From Legionella quinlivanii (GTDB lineage Bacteria; Pseudomonadota; Gammaproteobacteria; Legionellales; Legionellaceae), in assembly GCF_003265995.1 (NCBI RefSeq), contig NZ_MVJN01000010.1, forward strand, positions 62,001 to 126,000: a stretch of 64,000 bases of DNA. The letters run 5' to 3'. Shown here one piece after another: positions 35,179 through 44,140 of the stretch; the stretch's first letter is position 1, and every line of letters starts with the position of its first letter. The notes beneath the pieces are model-generated. The model had not been told where the DNA came from. It saw only the letters and a list, made by a program, of their open reading frames with translations, and made no database searches. The position numbers and the translations under genes were made by a program.

Positions 35179-36195
35179 GTGACTATGAATTATGATGAGT
35201 TGGTAACAACAATGGATCAGCTTTTACAAGATGGCAAGGGTATTCTGGCTGCTGACGAAAGCAGCGGCACGATCGGCAAACGTTTTGAAACCATTAATGT
35301 GGAAAATACTGAAGAGAATCGACGTGACTACCGTTTATTGCTGGCAAACACAGAAGGTTTGGAGCAGTACATCAATGGTGTGATTTTATTTGAAGAAACA
35401 TTTGAACACCGCGATCAGAATGGAACGTCTGTTGCTGAATTATTCGCTGCTAAAGGTATTGTACCTGGCATTAAAGTGGATAAGGGATTGATTACATTAC
35501 CCAACACCAATGATGAAAAAGTCACTCAGGGACTTGATGGTCTGGCTGAGCGTCTGGCTCATTTCAAGAAATTGGGTGCGCGCTTTGCTAAATGGCGTAA
35601 TGTGTATTCAATTAGCGATTGCACCCCCAGTTTAACCGCAATTAAGGCTGGTGCCGAAATGCTGGCTCGTTATGCTTCTATCTGTCAGGCAACTGGTATT
35701 GTACCTATTGTTGAGCCTGAAGTATTAATGGATGGGGATCACGATATCGAGCATTGCGCCCAGGCGACCGAAATGGTTCTGCACGAACTCTTCCATTCAC
35801 TGTTCATTCATCAGGTGGAGCTTGAAAACATTGTTCTGAAGCCAAGTATGATTACGAGCGGCAAAAAACATAATCCATTTTCTACTCCTGAAGAAGTTGC
35901 TGATTACACTATCAGTGTATTTCGTAACATGGTTCCTGCAGCGGTTCCAACAATCAATTTCCTCTCTGGCGGTCAAAGTCCGGAGCAGGCCACTGCCAAT
36001 TTGAATGCGATTAACTGCACAGGTTATCAGCCTTGGGTATTGAGCTTCTCTTATGGCAGAGCTTTACAGGAAGACTGTCTGCAGGCATGGAAAGGGAAAG
36101 CGGAGAATGTTGAGAAAGCACAGGCTGCTTTATTGAAACGTGCGAAATTGAACAGTATGGCTTGCTTCGGTGAATATACTGGAGATATGGAGTAA
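35179..36195 (+). CDS. class I fructose-bisphosphate aldolase
   Basis: A 338-residue Schiff-base aldolase splitting fructose-1,6-bisphosphate, homologous to the plant/animal type: GKGILAADESSGTIGKRF near the N-terminus, ARFAKWRNVYSI, the second acid EPEVLMDGDH, the Schiff-base lysine in ENIVLKPSMI, and FLSGGQSPEQAT. Full length without the eukaryotic C-terminal Tyr tail. AGGAG precedes the ATG (GAGGAGAAG). Legionella use glycolysis/gluconeogenesis enzymes mainly for anabolism. Downstream lies an inverted-repeat element and a terminator shared with hpf. Confidence 0.95.
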   Translation: MTMNYDELVTTMDQLLQDGKGILAADESSGTIGKRFETINVENTEENRRDYRLLLANTEGLEQYINGVILFEETFEHRDQNGTSVAELFAAKGIVPGIKVDKGLITLPNTNDEKVTQGLDGLAERLAHFKKLGARFAKWRNVYSISDCTPSLTAIKAGAEMLARYASICQATGIVPIVEPEVLMDGDHDIEHCAQATEMVLHELFHSLFIHQVELENIVLKPSMITSGKKHNPFSTPEEVADYTISVFRNMVPAAVPTINFLSGGQSPEQATANLNAINCTGYQPWVLSFSYGRALQEDCLQAWKGKAENVEKAQAALLKRAKLNSMACFGEYTGDME

Positions 36196-36237
36196 GTTTG
36201 GAAGAGGGGCTTGGTCACTGCCATTAAGCTGTATTGC

Positions 36238-36304
36238 AGGTTGGGCCCTTGGCCCAACAAATGGCACCACTCTAGAACTCAATGTTGGGCCAAGGGCCCA
36301 ACCT
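36238..36304. repeat. nested palindromic repeat after the aldolase gene
   Basis: A 21-bp arm (36238-36258) containing GTTGGGCCC and GGCCCAAC is repeated as its perfect reverse complement at 36284-36304. Each arm is itself almost a hairpin (GTTGGGCC-CTT-GGCCCAAC). The spacer is 25 bp. This looks like a REP-type or MITE-like unit. Confidence 0.75.
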
Positions 36305-36349
36305 ACAGTGTCTGACTCTTTCTGAAGGGTTTGAAATTTTAAAGATGCA

Positions 36350-36377
36350 AAAAAAAAATCGGGCCAGAAGGCCCGAT
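36350..36377. terminator. bidirectional intrinsic terminator between aldolase and hpf
   Basis: ATCGGGCC, loop AGAA, GGCCCGAT (36358-36377), with A10 on one side and TTAATTTTT on the other. On the minus strand it gives a strong stem plus T-run 20 bp after hpf. Confidence 0.85.
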
Positions 36378-36396
36378 TTAATTTTTAATCGGTTAA

Positions 36397-36690
36397 TCAT
36401 TCGCGATGGGTTTGAATTTTTTCTTTATGTTTGATGAGTTGGCGGTTGAGTTTGTCGACCAAAACATCAATGGCGGCATACATATCTTCAGATTCGGCTC
36501 GAGCATGAATCTCGGCTTTGGCAACTAAAATAGTAGCCTCAGCAATTTTTACCAGCTTTTCAATATCGAAAACTACATGGATTGCCGTTATTTTATCAAA
36601 ATGACGCTCAAGCTTATTGAATTTACCTTTAGTAAAGTCTCTTAAAGCAGGGGTGACATCAACATTATGGCCTGTAAAATTAATTTCCAT
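36397..36690 (-). CDS. hpf: ribosome hibernation promoting factor
   Basis: A 97-residue short HPF that binds the 30S decoding region and promotes 100S dimers in stationary phase. Seen: MEINFTGHNVDVTPALRDFT, KLERHFDKITAIHVVF, EIHARAESEDMYAAIDVLVDKLNRQLIKHK, the family's standard layout. It lies 30 bp downstream of rpoN on the same strand, a conserved pairing. The terminator at 36350-36377 closes the operon. Growth-phase ribosome protection fits the biphasic Legionella life cycle, as inference. Confidence 0.95.
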   Translation of the reverse strand: MEINFTGHNVDVTPALRDFTKGKFNKLERHFDKITAIHVVFDIEKLVKIAEATILVAKAEIHARAESEDMYAAIDVLVDKLNRQLIKHKEKIQTHRE

Positions 36691-36720
36691 AATATTTCTC
36701 CTTCTTTGATTACAACTACA

Positions 36721-38112
36721 TTATGAAATACTTTTTCTTTCATTGGAAGGGGGTATCCCCATTGCCTCCCGATATTTTGCTACGGTACGGCGGGCAACCT
36801 GGATCCCTTGCTGTGCAATAAGGTCGGCAATTTTACTGTCGCTCAGCGGTTTTTTTCTATTTTCTGCGGCGATGAGTTTCTTTATTACTGCACGGATAGC
36901 CGTTGATGAGCACTCACCCCCCGTAGAAGTGGCGACATGGCTTGAAAAAAAATACTTAAGTTCAAAAACGCCGCGCGGGGTATGCATAAATTTTTGCGTA
37001 GTCACTCTGGAAATAGTGGACTCATGCATATCAAGAGCCTGAGCGACATCATTAAGGATCAATGGCTTCATCGCTTCATCACCATGTTCGAAGAAATCCA
37101 TCTGATAATCCACAATGCAATTTGCTACTTTTAATAAGGTTTCCTGCCTGCTTTGAATGCTTTTTAAAAACCAGCGGGCTTCCTGAAGATTATTCTTCAG
37201 AAATTGATTGTCGGGGCTATTATCTGCTCTTTGAATCAATGAAGCGTATTGATTATTAATCGATAAACGGGGCAGAGTACTTTGATTTAGTAATACCTGC
37301 CATCGGCCATCTATTTTTTTAACAATAACATCCGGAATAATATATTCGGTAATTTCTTCCTGAATCACTGTGCCAGGTTTGGGATTAAGCTTTTGGATAA
37401 TCTGCAGGGCACGATTTAACTGTTCTTCACTGGTCTGATAATTTTTAATTAGCTGCCGGTAATTATGCTGGCCCAGTAATTCGATACTGTTTCGTATAAT
37501 TTCCTTGGCGAGCTCGACATCACTATTATCACCGGGTAGTTGTTCAAGTTGTACCGAAAGGGTTTCAGAAAGATTGATTGATGCACAGCCTACTGGATCA
37601 AAATGCTGCAAGCGATGCCGCACCGCTTCAATTTCATCCATTTCGAGTGGATGGCTTTCGCTATCCAGGCTGGTATGGAGCTCCGTCAGGCTCTGTGTTA
37701 AAAAACCATCGTTATCAATGGCATCAATAATTGCAGTGGCAATTACGCGATCCACATCACTCATCGGCGTCAGTTCGAGCTGCCAGCGTAAGTGATCCTG
37801 CAGATTAGTGGTAGTGCAATGCAGATTATCGTAATTAAGATCATTATCTTCAAACAAACTACGCTTTCCGCTATTGGAGTACAGTTGCGACCATTGGAAG
37901 TCGGCAAATTCATCGGGGATTTGGTGGTTCGCTTCGGAAGAATCCTCCTTATCCTCATTGGGGCTTGCCTCAAGCATGGGATTGGATTCAACCGCCTGTT
38001 GAATTTCCTGTTGTAAATCCAGGGTGGATAACTGAAGCAGGCGTATTGCCTGTTGTAACTGTGGGGTCAATGTCAGCTGCTGACTAATACTGAGCTGCAA
38101 CGATGGTTTCAT
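36721..38112 (-). CDS. rpoN: RNA polymerase sigma-54 factor
   Basis: A 463-residue alternative sigma factor reading -24/-12 promoters with AAA+ activators. The N-terminal Gln/Leu-rich region I (LQLSISQQLTLTPQLQQAIRLLQ), an acidic region II, the core-binding domain, the HTH with HESTISRVTTQKFMHTPRG, and the RpoN box ARRTVAKYRE near the C-terminus are all seen. In Legionella sigma-54 with FleQ governs flagellar genes. It is the first gene of the rpoN-hpf pair. The start codon is the first ATG that gives the family's N-terminus. Confidence 0.97.
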   Translation of the reverse strand: MKPSLQLSISQQLTLTPQLQQAIRLLQLSTLDLQQEIQQAVESNPMLEASPNEDKEDSSEANHQIPDEFADFQWSQLYSNSGKRSLFEDNDLNYDNLHCTTTNLQDHLRWQLELTPMSDVDRVIATAIIDAIDNDGFLTQSLTELHTSLDSESHPLEMDEIEAVRHRLQHFDPVGCASINLSETLSVQLEQLPGDNSDVELAKEIIRNSIELLGQHNYRQLIKNYQTSEEQLNRALQIIQKLNPKPGTVIQEEITEYIIPDVIVKKIDGRWQVLLNQSTLPRLSINNQYASLIQRADNSPDNQFLKNNLQEARWFLKSIQSRQETLLKVANCIVDYQMDFFEHGDEAMKPLILNDVAQALDMHESTISRVTTQKFMHTPRGVFELKYFFSSHVATSTGGECSSTAIRAVIKKLIAAENRKKPLSDSKIADLIAQQGIQVARRTVAKYREAMGIPPSNERKSIS

Positions 38113-38268
38113 TCAAATCCTCTTTGTTTACCCGCTTTATACTAGTAAGTTTAACTGATTCACTTGGATTATCCAGTAGGGGATCAGGGAAGAATCAAAA
38201 CTTTTTATTTAGAATGGTTTAATTGTAAAAAAACAAGCAGATAATATTTAATGAGTTTAAACGAGATG

Positions 38269-38295
38269 AAAAAAAAGCCTCGAGTGGAGGCTTTT
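38269..38295 (-). terminator. intrinsic terminator of rpmB-rpmG
   Basis: On the minus strand GCCTC (38291-38287), a 5-nt loop, GAGGC (38281-38277), then an 8-nt T-run, starting 7 bp after the rpmG stop. Confidence 0.85.
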
Positions 38296-38297
38296 CT

Positions 38298-38465
38298 TTA
38301 TTTGATTTTTGCTTCTTTGTAAGGTACGTGCTTACGAGCAACGGGATCAAATTTATTGAACTCCAGTTTTTCCGGAGTAGTAGTTGGGTTTTTTCTGGTA
38401 GTATAGAAATGCCCTGTTCCAGCGGTGGACACTAATTTTAATGTGATCCTGGTTTTTTTAGCCAT
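38298..38465 (-). CDS. rpmG: 50S ribosomal protein L33
   Basis: A 55-residue protein ([20 protein letters not shown]... ending EAKIK) found by reading the minus strand. It matches L33 of the Cys-less type (no CxxC zinc pair), with the signature [20 protein letters not shown]. It is a small part of the large subunit near the E site. It lies 19 bp after rpmB and before a strong terminator, the usual rpmBG operon. Confidence 0.96.
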   Translation of the reverse strand: MAKKTRITLKLVSTAGTGHFYTTRKNPTTTPEKLEFNKFDPVARKHVPYKEAKIK

Positions 38466-38484
38466 TTTGAAATTCCTCAGTCAG

Positions 38485-38721
38485 TTAAACTTTTTCGCCT
38501 TCGGCTCTAAGTTTGTCAACAATTGCTTTAATACCCAGTTTGTCTATAGTACGAAGACCTTTAGTGCTGACTCTGAGTGTAACAAAACGTTGTTCTTCTT
38601 CAAACCAGAAACGACGTCGTTTAATATTAGGCAGGAAACGTCTGCGGGTTTTATTATTGGCATGCGAAACATTGTTACCAGTGATTGGTCGCTTGCCAGT
38701 TACCTGACATACTCTTGACAT
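38485..38721 (-). CDS. rpmB: 50S ribosomal protein L28
   Basis: A 78-residue basic protein starting [20 protein letters not shown], the conserved L28 N-terminus, with [20 protein letters not shown] in the middle. The start is placed at 38721. An in-frame codon at 38787 would add 22 residues with no family support. It is co-transcribed with rpmG 19 bp downstream. The 235-bp gap to the divergent trmB holds both promoters. I saw TTGACA at about 38850 on the minus strand but no well-spaced -10. Confidence 0.96.
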   Translation of the reverse strand: MSRVCQVTGKRPITGNNVSHANNKTRRRFLPNIKRRRFWFEEEQRFVTLRVSTKGLRTIDKLGIKAIVDKLRAEGEKV

Positions 38722-38957
38722 ATTGTTGCTCCAAAGGTTCTGTAGATTTACATCTAGCTGGGCTTGAATTAAAGGCTTAAGCCACAAATCAGCCGGGGAT
38801 AATACAAGAGCGCTTTTATAGCAAAAAATGTCAAATTATGCAATCAAAAAGTGCTTTGTAGACCAAAGATAATGGATTATACCCTTTTTTCTGGTGCTGG
38901 TCGAGACTCTCGCTTTTTTGTTATACTCCTTCCCTTTTTTATTGTATCGCAGGTTTT

Positions 38958-39629
38958 ATGAAACGTACTATTAAAAGCTATGTGCTGAGAGCCGGGCGCA
39001 TCAGTAACAGGCAGCAATTCGCACTGGATAATTTACTGGCGCATTATGAGGTTCCTTTTACTGGCACTTTCTGGAATTGGTCAGAGTTGTTTAAACGGGA
39101 TGCACAAACCGTAGTTGAAATTGGCTTTGGGATGGGAGCCTCTTTGCTGGCGATGGCCGAGGCACATCCAGAACAGAATTTTCTTGGTATTGAAGTGCAT
39201 CGAGCAGGAGTAGGAAGTCTTATCGCGGATCTTCATGAAAAAAATATAGAGAATGTTCGTATTGTCGTCCATGATGCGGTCGAGATTTTCACAAAGCAGA
39301 TTCCGCCTGAAAGTCTCGCGGGAGTGCAGATTTTTTTTCCTGATCCCTGGCCTAAAAAACGCCATCATAAGCGGCGTTTAATTCAGCCTGAACTAATAAA
39401 GACTCTGGCTGCTGCCATTAAGCAGGGTGGATTTATTCATTGTGCTACCGATTGGGAAGAGTATGCCCAGCAAATGCTGGAGGTTCTTTCAAACGAGAAT
39501 GCCCTTATCAATAAAATGAGCGAGGGAGGCTATTCGCCAAGACCTGAAACCCGACCGGTTACCAAATTTGAAAAACGGGGACAGGGTTTAGGCCATGGTG
39601 TTTGGGATCTTATTTTTATTAAAAAATAA
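38958..39629 (+). CDS. trmB: tRNA (guanine-N7-)-methyltransferase
   Basis: A 223-residue class I methyltransferase making m7G46 in tRNA. Seen: SAM-binding EIGFGMGASLLAMA, the acidic FLGIEVHRAGVG, the family's catalytic FPDPWPKKRHHKRR, and the C-terminal RPVTKFEKRGQGLGH. Length is normal. Positioned after rpmBG, divergently. The start (CGCAGGTTTTATG) has an AGG core. Downstream is a gap of 376 bp with repeat elements before the ankyrin gene. Confidence 0.95.
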   Translation: MKRTIKSYVLRAGRISNRQQFALDNLLAHYEVPFTGTFWNWSELFKRDAQTVVEIGFGMGASLLAMAEAHPEQNFLGIEVHRAGVGSLIADLHEKNIENVRIVVHDAVEIFTKQIPPESLAGVQIFFPDPWPKKRHHKRRLIQPELIKTLAAAIKQGGFIHCATDWEEYAQQMLEVLSNENALINKMSEGGYSPRPETRPVTKFEKRGQGLGHGVWDLIFIKK

Positions 39630-39760
39630 AAAGGCGGGACGGGAAAAATACCCATCTGCGCCCTGCGGCTTATCCGGTGGGTCCAGTGTTTCTCTATGAG
39701 TTTTTCTGGATCCTCAGACAAAAAATACGTACTTTATCAGGTCAAAATGACTTTAAATAG

Positions 39761-39849
39761 TGTCGTTTCCGCGTAGGCGGAAATCCATCTTGCAAACAAA
39801 GTTAGGAATTAGCTTGAGAAATAGATTCCCGCCTTCGCGGGAACGACAC
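39761..39849. repeat. inverted-repeat element, family B
   Basis: In the 376-bp gap 39630-40005, TGTCGTTTCCGCGTAGGCGG (39761-39780) and CCGCCTTCGCGGGAACGACA are complementary arms of an 89-bp element. Its centre (TTAGGAATTAGCTTGAG) resembles the centre of the family A copy at 31462 in reverse orientation, so the families may be related. The rest of the gap holds only the short dyad at 39911. Confidence 0.7.
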
Positions 39850-39910
39850 GATAATAGAGCTATTTGAGCAAATGTTAAGTCATCCGCTGACTATATAAAA
39901 AATGAGGGAA

Positions 39911-39937
39911 CCCTCAGGGACAAGCCGAGGGACGTAG
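39911..39937. repeat. short dyad repeat with GGGACGTAG tail, copy 1
   Basis: CCCTC-AGGGACAAGCC-GAGGGACGTAG. It shares ACAAG, the GGGACGTAG tail and a hairpin layout with 56088-56113. Probably a fragment or unit of a dispersed element. Confidence 0.5.
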
Positions 39938-40005
39938 CCGTATACAAGCTAGGAACCTAGGAGCTAGGAGCAGACTCTGTTTTTAGCGATGTGTAGTACC
40001 AATAT

Positions 40006-42204
40006 TTAAACCTGAGGGGAGCTTAAAGCTGGTTCGAGTGATGCTGCTCTGGATAGTGGCTGATTAAAAAAGCAGTTCGAATCACTGAAAAACGTCTCTG
40101 TTTTGAGTCTTGCAGACTGAGAAAACAGATCCACAATCGCCTGGTGCCCTAAAATCTCTCCAATATCTTTGGGGAGCAACGTTATTTTTCCTTCACTATC
40201 CGGGGATTGTGCAGTAATTAAGCTTTCCATTTTTTGAATTGCGCTCACGCCTTTATCTGCAATACTTTGTCTCAGCTGAGCCGGAGTTGCACGAAAGGCA
40301 ATTGTGGAGTCTACAGGTATGTCCAGTAAAAGCTTCACTATTTCAGGAAAATTCTGTTGGCAGGCCATAAAAAGCGGGGTTATTCCATCCGTAGTGGATA
40401 AATCAAAATTTGCTTTGTGAGCAATCAGGGCTTTAACTGTTTCCGTATGACCTTCAAATGCAGCAACCATGGCTGGAGTGGCGCCATTGTAGGCTATCTG
40501 GTCTAAATTGGCGCTTTCTTCGGCCAGAATGTCGACCATCTCTGAAAAACCCATTTGCGCTGCCAGAAATATCGGAAACATCTGACCGCTATTGGTTGCG
40601 TTTAAATCTGCCTTCTGAGCACTTAGCTCTCTAATCATTGCGCTGTCTCTCTGTTCGACTGCAATCAGGCAGGGCGTAAGGCCCTCCGAATTTTCCTGAT
40701 TTAAATCAGCTCCATGAACTCCAAGTTCTCTGATTACGGCAGGATGTTTATTTTTGACCGCAATGATTGCCGGTGTATCACCATTATCTCTTGCCTGATT
40801 TAAATTAGCTTTCTTTTCGCCCAGCAGCCTGACAATCTGATCATGACCATTTTGTGCTGCTACGTAAACTGCGCTTGCTTTGCCATTATCCAAAGCATTT
40901 ACATCCGTATGATCCAGTCCGATTAGGTGCTGTACGATTTCCTGATGGCCTTTCTGGGCTGCAATTATTAAACTGGTCGCTCCATTGGCAGTTCGCTGAT
41001 TTGGACTGGCCCCATGCTTGATTAATGATACAACAGTATCGGTAAAGCCCATTTGGGAAGCCGCAAACAGTGGAGAGACATTGTCTTGGTTGGTTGTTTT
41101 ACCCAGATCCGCTTTTGGTCCAAGGACCTCGATGATGGCGGTCAATCCTTGTTTAGCTGCAATATATGCAGGTGTTTCGCCACTATTGTTAGGCAGATTG
41201 ACATCGGCTTCCATAGTGATTAATTCACTCAGGATTTCAGGATAAGCATTTTGGGCAGCCATGCAGGCAGGCGTCATCCCCTGCATACCCTGAAAATCCA
41301 GATTGGCTGAATATTCAGACAACTTACTGATAAGTGTCTTATCGCCAGATACTGCGGCAATCCAAGCCAGGTTTGCATACTCATCATGTCGTTGGGCCAT
41401 TTCTTCGTTAATCACATGTGAGTTTTTAAATAGCTCCAGTTTTTTCTGTAGATCCGGGTTTGCCTGTGCAAAAGCGGTTCGGATAACCCGAGCATTAAAG
41501 GCAATATAGGGGCTATTATTTCTATAGGCCGTATGAATAAAATCGGCCAGTAACGCCGGATCTTTGACTACTGCCTTATCTGTCGTAAGATCCTGATTAA
41601 TGTCACGATAATTCCATCCCTGATTGGGCTTATAGACCAGTCCAATGGCATGATGCGCATTATTTAAAAGCAGGGCCACAGGCGCATTCAGTTTCTCAGC
41701 CCGCTCCTTGAATTCCAGTAAGTCATTGAGTTCTGTAAGATAGCTTTTGATTTCTTCAGGCTTAAACACAAAAGACGCGGAGTATAAGTCCTTAAGTCCA
41801 CCTTGCTGTTGAATAGCCTCTGTAGAGATGGCTGAGGAAACTGTTTCCCAATGCCGTTGAAGCACTGGAAATCCGGTATTGAATAATTCTGAAAAGTTAC
41901 TAGGATTATGGAAAATACAGATCCGGCGTACGGTTTGATAGATCTCAATAAGTTCCTGCTCTCTTTCCGAAAGCAACTCCGCATTATCGCCTTTGAGTTT
42001 GGCTTTCTTAATTTCCGCGGCAAGGATCTCTGGAGAAGAGGCGGCAATTTCTGCGATGCATTTTTCAAAACGCTGCTCTTCTGCATCACTGCTAAGGCAA
42101 GCCTCTATCCACTGGATGGTAAAGCCATGACAAAGGCCTTCGGGGTTGTTATAAAGGCCCAGTTCCATTGCAAGTTTAAGCAGATTTGGATGTGCTATCG
42201 CCAT
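40006..42204 (-). CDS. ankyrin-repeat protein with YopT-like cysteine protease triad
   Basis: A 732-residue protein in two parts. Residues 1-250 carry GLCHGFTIQW with Cys25, NNAHHAIGLV with His185, and WNYRDIN with Asp201. The order Cys-His-Asp, the small-helix start GxCxG...W and the 16-residue His-to-Asp spacing match the C58 papain-like peptidases (YopT: Cys139, His258, Asp274). Residues 270-640 hold about eleven ankyrin repeats (for example NGATPAMVAAFEGHTETVKALI). The C-terminal 90 residues are unassigned. No signal peptide. A plausible Dot/Icm effector acting as a protease in the host, with ankyrins selecting the target. The protease fold is inference by eye. Confidence 0.72.
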   Translation of the reverse strand: MAIAHPNLLKLAMELGLYNNPEGLCHGFTIQWIEACLSSDAEEQRFEKCIAEIAASSPEILAAEIKKAKLKGDNAELLSEREQELIEIYQTVRRICIFHNPSNFSELFNTGFPVLQRHWETVSSAISTEAIQQQGGLKDLYSASFVFKPEEIKSYLTELNDLLEFKERAEKLNAPVALLLNNAHHAIGLVYKPNQGWNYRDINQDLTTDKAVVKDPALLADFIHTAYRNNSPYIAFNARVIRTAFAQANPDLQKKLELFKNSHVINEEMAQRHDEYANLAWIAAVSGDKTLISKLSEYSANLDFQGMQGMTPACMAAQNAYPEILSELITMEADVNLPNNSGETPAYIAAKQGLTAIIEVLGPKADLGKTTNQDNVSPLFAASQMGFTDTVVSLIKHGASPNQRTANGATSLIIAAQKGHQEIVQHLIGLDHTDVNALDNGKASAVYVAAQNGHDQIVRLLGEKKANLNQARDNGDTPAIIAVKNKHPAVIRELGVHGADLNQENSEGLTPCLIAVEQRDSAMIRELSAQKADLNATNSGQMFPIFLAAQMGFSEMVDILAEESANLDQIAYNGATPAMVAAFEGHTETVKALIAHKANFDLSTTDGITPLFMACQQNFPEIVKLLLDIPVDSTIAFRATPAQLRQSIADKGVSAIQKMESLITAQSPDSEGKITLLPKDIGEILGHQAIVDLFSQSARLKTETFFSDSNCFFNQPLSRAASLEPALSSPQV

Positions 42205-42323
42205 AGGATTTCCAAAAATAAGATACTATAGCATTTGTTTATTAATAGATCATTAAGTGCTTTCGCTGATCGATTGCAGGAGGTTAAGAGAAAAAGGGAT
42301 TTCGAGAGTGTTCATCAAACTGT

Positions 42324-42373
42324 GTCATGCCATCTCAGATTTGCGAGATCTCTCACTGCGTTCGAGATGACGG
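42324..42373. repeat. imperfect inverted repeat in ankyrin-gene gap
   Basis: GTCATGCCATCTC ... CGAGATGACGGC, with internal GAGATCTC, in the 298-bp gap between the two divergent ankyrin genes. It looks like a third dispersed element type but no second copy is in the window. Confidence 0.4.
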
Positions 42374-42502
42374 CGTGCCTGTGAGTAATGACTTGAGAAA
42401 TTTTTTGTTAATTAGTAAAGAATTTTTGAACTTGGACTTCAGCCTGTGTAATATGCTCTTTTAAATGGCTCCGACTTCTAATAACAAAGAGGATTATTGA
42501 AA

Positions 42503-44122
42503 ATGATTGATTTCAATGTACTGGATTCTGTACTGAAAGACGGCGAATTGTCGAAATTTTTGAGTTATTTGAAATCCATTAATGCCGATGAGGAGCAGAG
42601 AGATAACCTGGAGTTATCAGAAGACGGGGAAATATCAAAAGAAGAACTGGGATTTTTGGCTCAGCAAAAGTATGAAATTACAGGCGTTGGCAATTTCACT
42701 CTCCTTAACTATCTCATTTTAAAACATGATGCGAATGAACTGAATTTAATACCTCATATAAGCTACATATTGCCTCATGATAATTTCATTAGCGGCAAAC
42801 CAGTTCATTTTGCGCTGCGTCAGAAGAAGCTTGATCTGATTCCGCCTCTGTTAGGCCACTTTATACCTCTTAAAGAAAAAGCCGAGGAACAAATCTGGGG
42901 TTCCAAAGATGCGCGTTTTCGGGTTCTTGTTGAAGAGCACGACGATGAGGCGCCTGTGGGGCTGATGCGTCTGATCGATTCTACAGACGAGAATGGTTTT
43001 ACTCTGCTTGCACGGGCAGTACAGACAAGAGATGCAGAGAGCCTTAGGGCGGTATTGCTAAGAAAACCGAGACTGGATGAACCGACCGCATTCCGTGTTG
43101 CGCAAAAAAGCAAAGTTTTGAATTCTGCTCTTCATCAAGCAGTAAGGGACGATTGGGCTGAAGGGGTCAGGATGCTGATTGAAAGCGGAGCAAACCCTGA
43201 AATTTATTACAATCCCGCCACCCGAATCACTCCTTTTGTTATCGCCATTCGTTACGCAAAAATTGATGCCTTGAAAGTATTGCTTAAGGGGCAATCCAAT
43301 GCAGATAGAGACAAATCGAGCGCAGATAAAGAAAAATTGCTTGCAGATAAAGTGAACGCTCCAATTTGTGATCCCACAGGTAATACGCAAGATCGCCCAA
43401 TCAACGTACTTTGTCAGCATCTGAGCAATGAAAAAGATAAGAATAAAATAAAATCCCTGCTTGCAGGCATCGCGATGCTGATATGCCGCGGGTCAACTGT
43501 TCCGGAAAGCAAAAATCATCGAAATTTGCTCACCCAATATCGGGAACAGCTTGCGAGTGAGATTGCAAGTTATGCCGAAAATAGCTATAAGCGTTCAAGA
43601 TTTATTATCCTGCAATTACACGCCAAGAACACATGGCATAAAATTTTCTACCCGGAATCCGGCTTTTTCTCTCATTTAGCGGGTAATCCAGGTAAAGTCA
43701 CTAAAAAAATGGAAAATCTGGTATTGGAAGCCACTCTTAAATATCGTAAGAAAGAGGCTGAGGGAAAGATTCCAGACAAGAAAAAAGAAAGACATTATAG
43801 TAGTGATGAAATTAAACTGGCGGTTTTTACCCGGTTATTTTATAAAAATCGCAATGAAGCTTGCTGTGGCGGGAATCCCTGGGCAGCTGGCTTCTGGAAT
43901 CTGGGGGAAGGCAGGTTTAACAGTTGGGATGAAGTGAGATTATATGCGACATCCGATAAAGGTGCAGGTACCCGTACAAGTACTATATATAACCTCATTG
44001 AAAGCAATAAAAGTAGTGTTCACAACAAATCGGCATTAGCTTTGGATAACAAGCTGGAAGCACTTCTCGACGAGATTGCCCAGCAGGAAGAGGAAAAGGC
44101 GCAAGAACGATTTATGGTCTAG
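42503..44122 (+). CDS. ankyrin-repeat protein, Dot/Icm effector candidate
   Basis: A 539-residue protein from the ATG at 42503, with AAAGAGGA 9 nt upstream. A TTG two codons earlier is in frame but worse placed. Degenerate ankyrin repeats run over about residues 60-270 (TLLNYLILKHDANELNLI, GFTLLARAVQTRDAESLRAVL, NSALHQAVRDDWAEGVRMLI, ITPFVIAIRYAKIDALKVLL). The C-terminal half is helical and ends in a Glu-rich stretch (EIAQQEEEKAQERFMV), the kind of E-block tail linked to Dot/Icm translocation. Divergent from the other ankyrin gene and ahead of hflKC. Effector role is inference, target unknown. Confidence 0.7.
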   Translation: MIDFNVLDSVLKDGELSKFLSYLKSINADEEQRDNLELSEDGEISKEELGFLAQQKYEITGVGNFTLLNYLILKHDANELNLIPHISYILPHDNFISGKPVHFALRQKKLDLIPPLLGHFIPLKEKAEEQIWGSKDARFRVLVEEHDDEAPVGLMRLIDSTDENGFTLLARAVQTRDAESLRAVLLRKPRLDEPTAFRVAQKSKVLNSALHQAVRDDWAEGVRMLIESGANPEIYYNPATRITPFVIAIRYAKIDALKVLLKGQSNADRDKSSADKEKLLADKVNAPICDPTGNTQDRPINVLCQHLSNEKDKNKIKSLLAGIAMLICRGSTVPESKNHRNLLTQYREQLASEIASYAENSYKRSRFIILQLHAKNTWHKIFYPESGFFSHLAGNPGKVTKKMENLVLEATLKYRKKEAEGKIPDKKKERHYSSDEIKLAVFTRLFYKNRNEACCGGNPWAAGFWNLGEGRFNSWDEVRLYATSDKGAGTRTSTIYNLIESNKSSVHNKSALALDNKLEALLDEIAQQEEEKAQERFMV

Positions 44123-44140
44123 GTTCTTACCCACAGGTTG

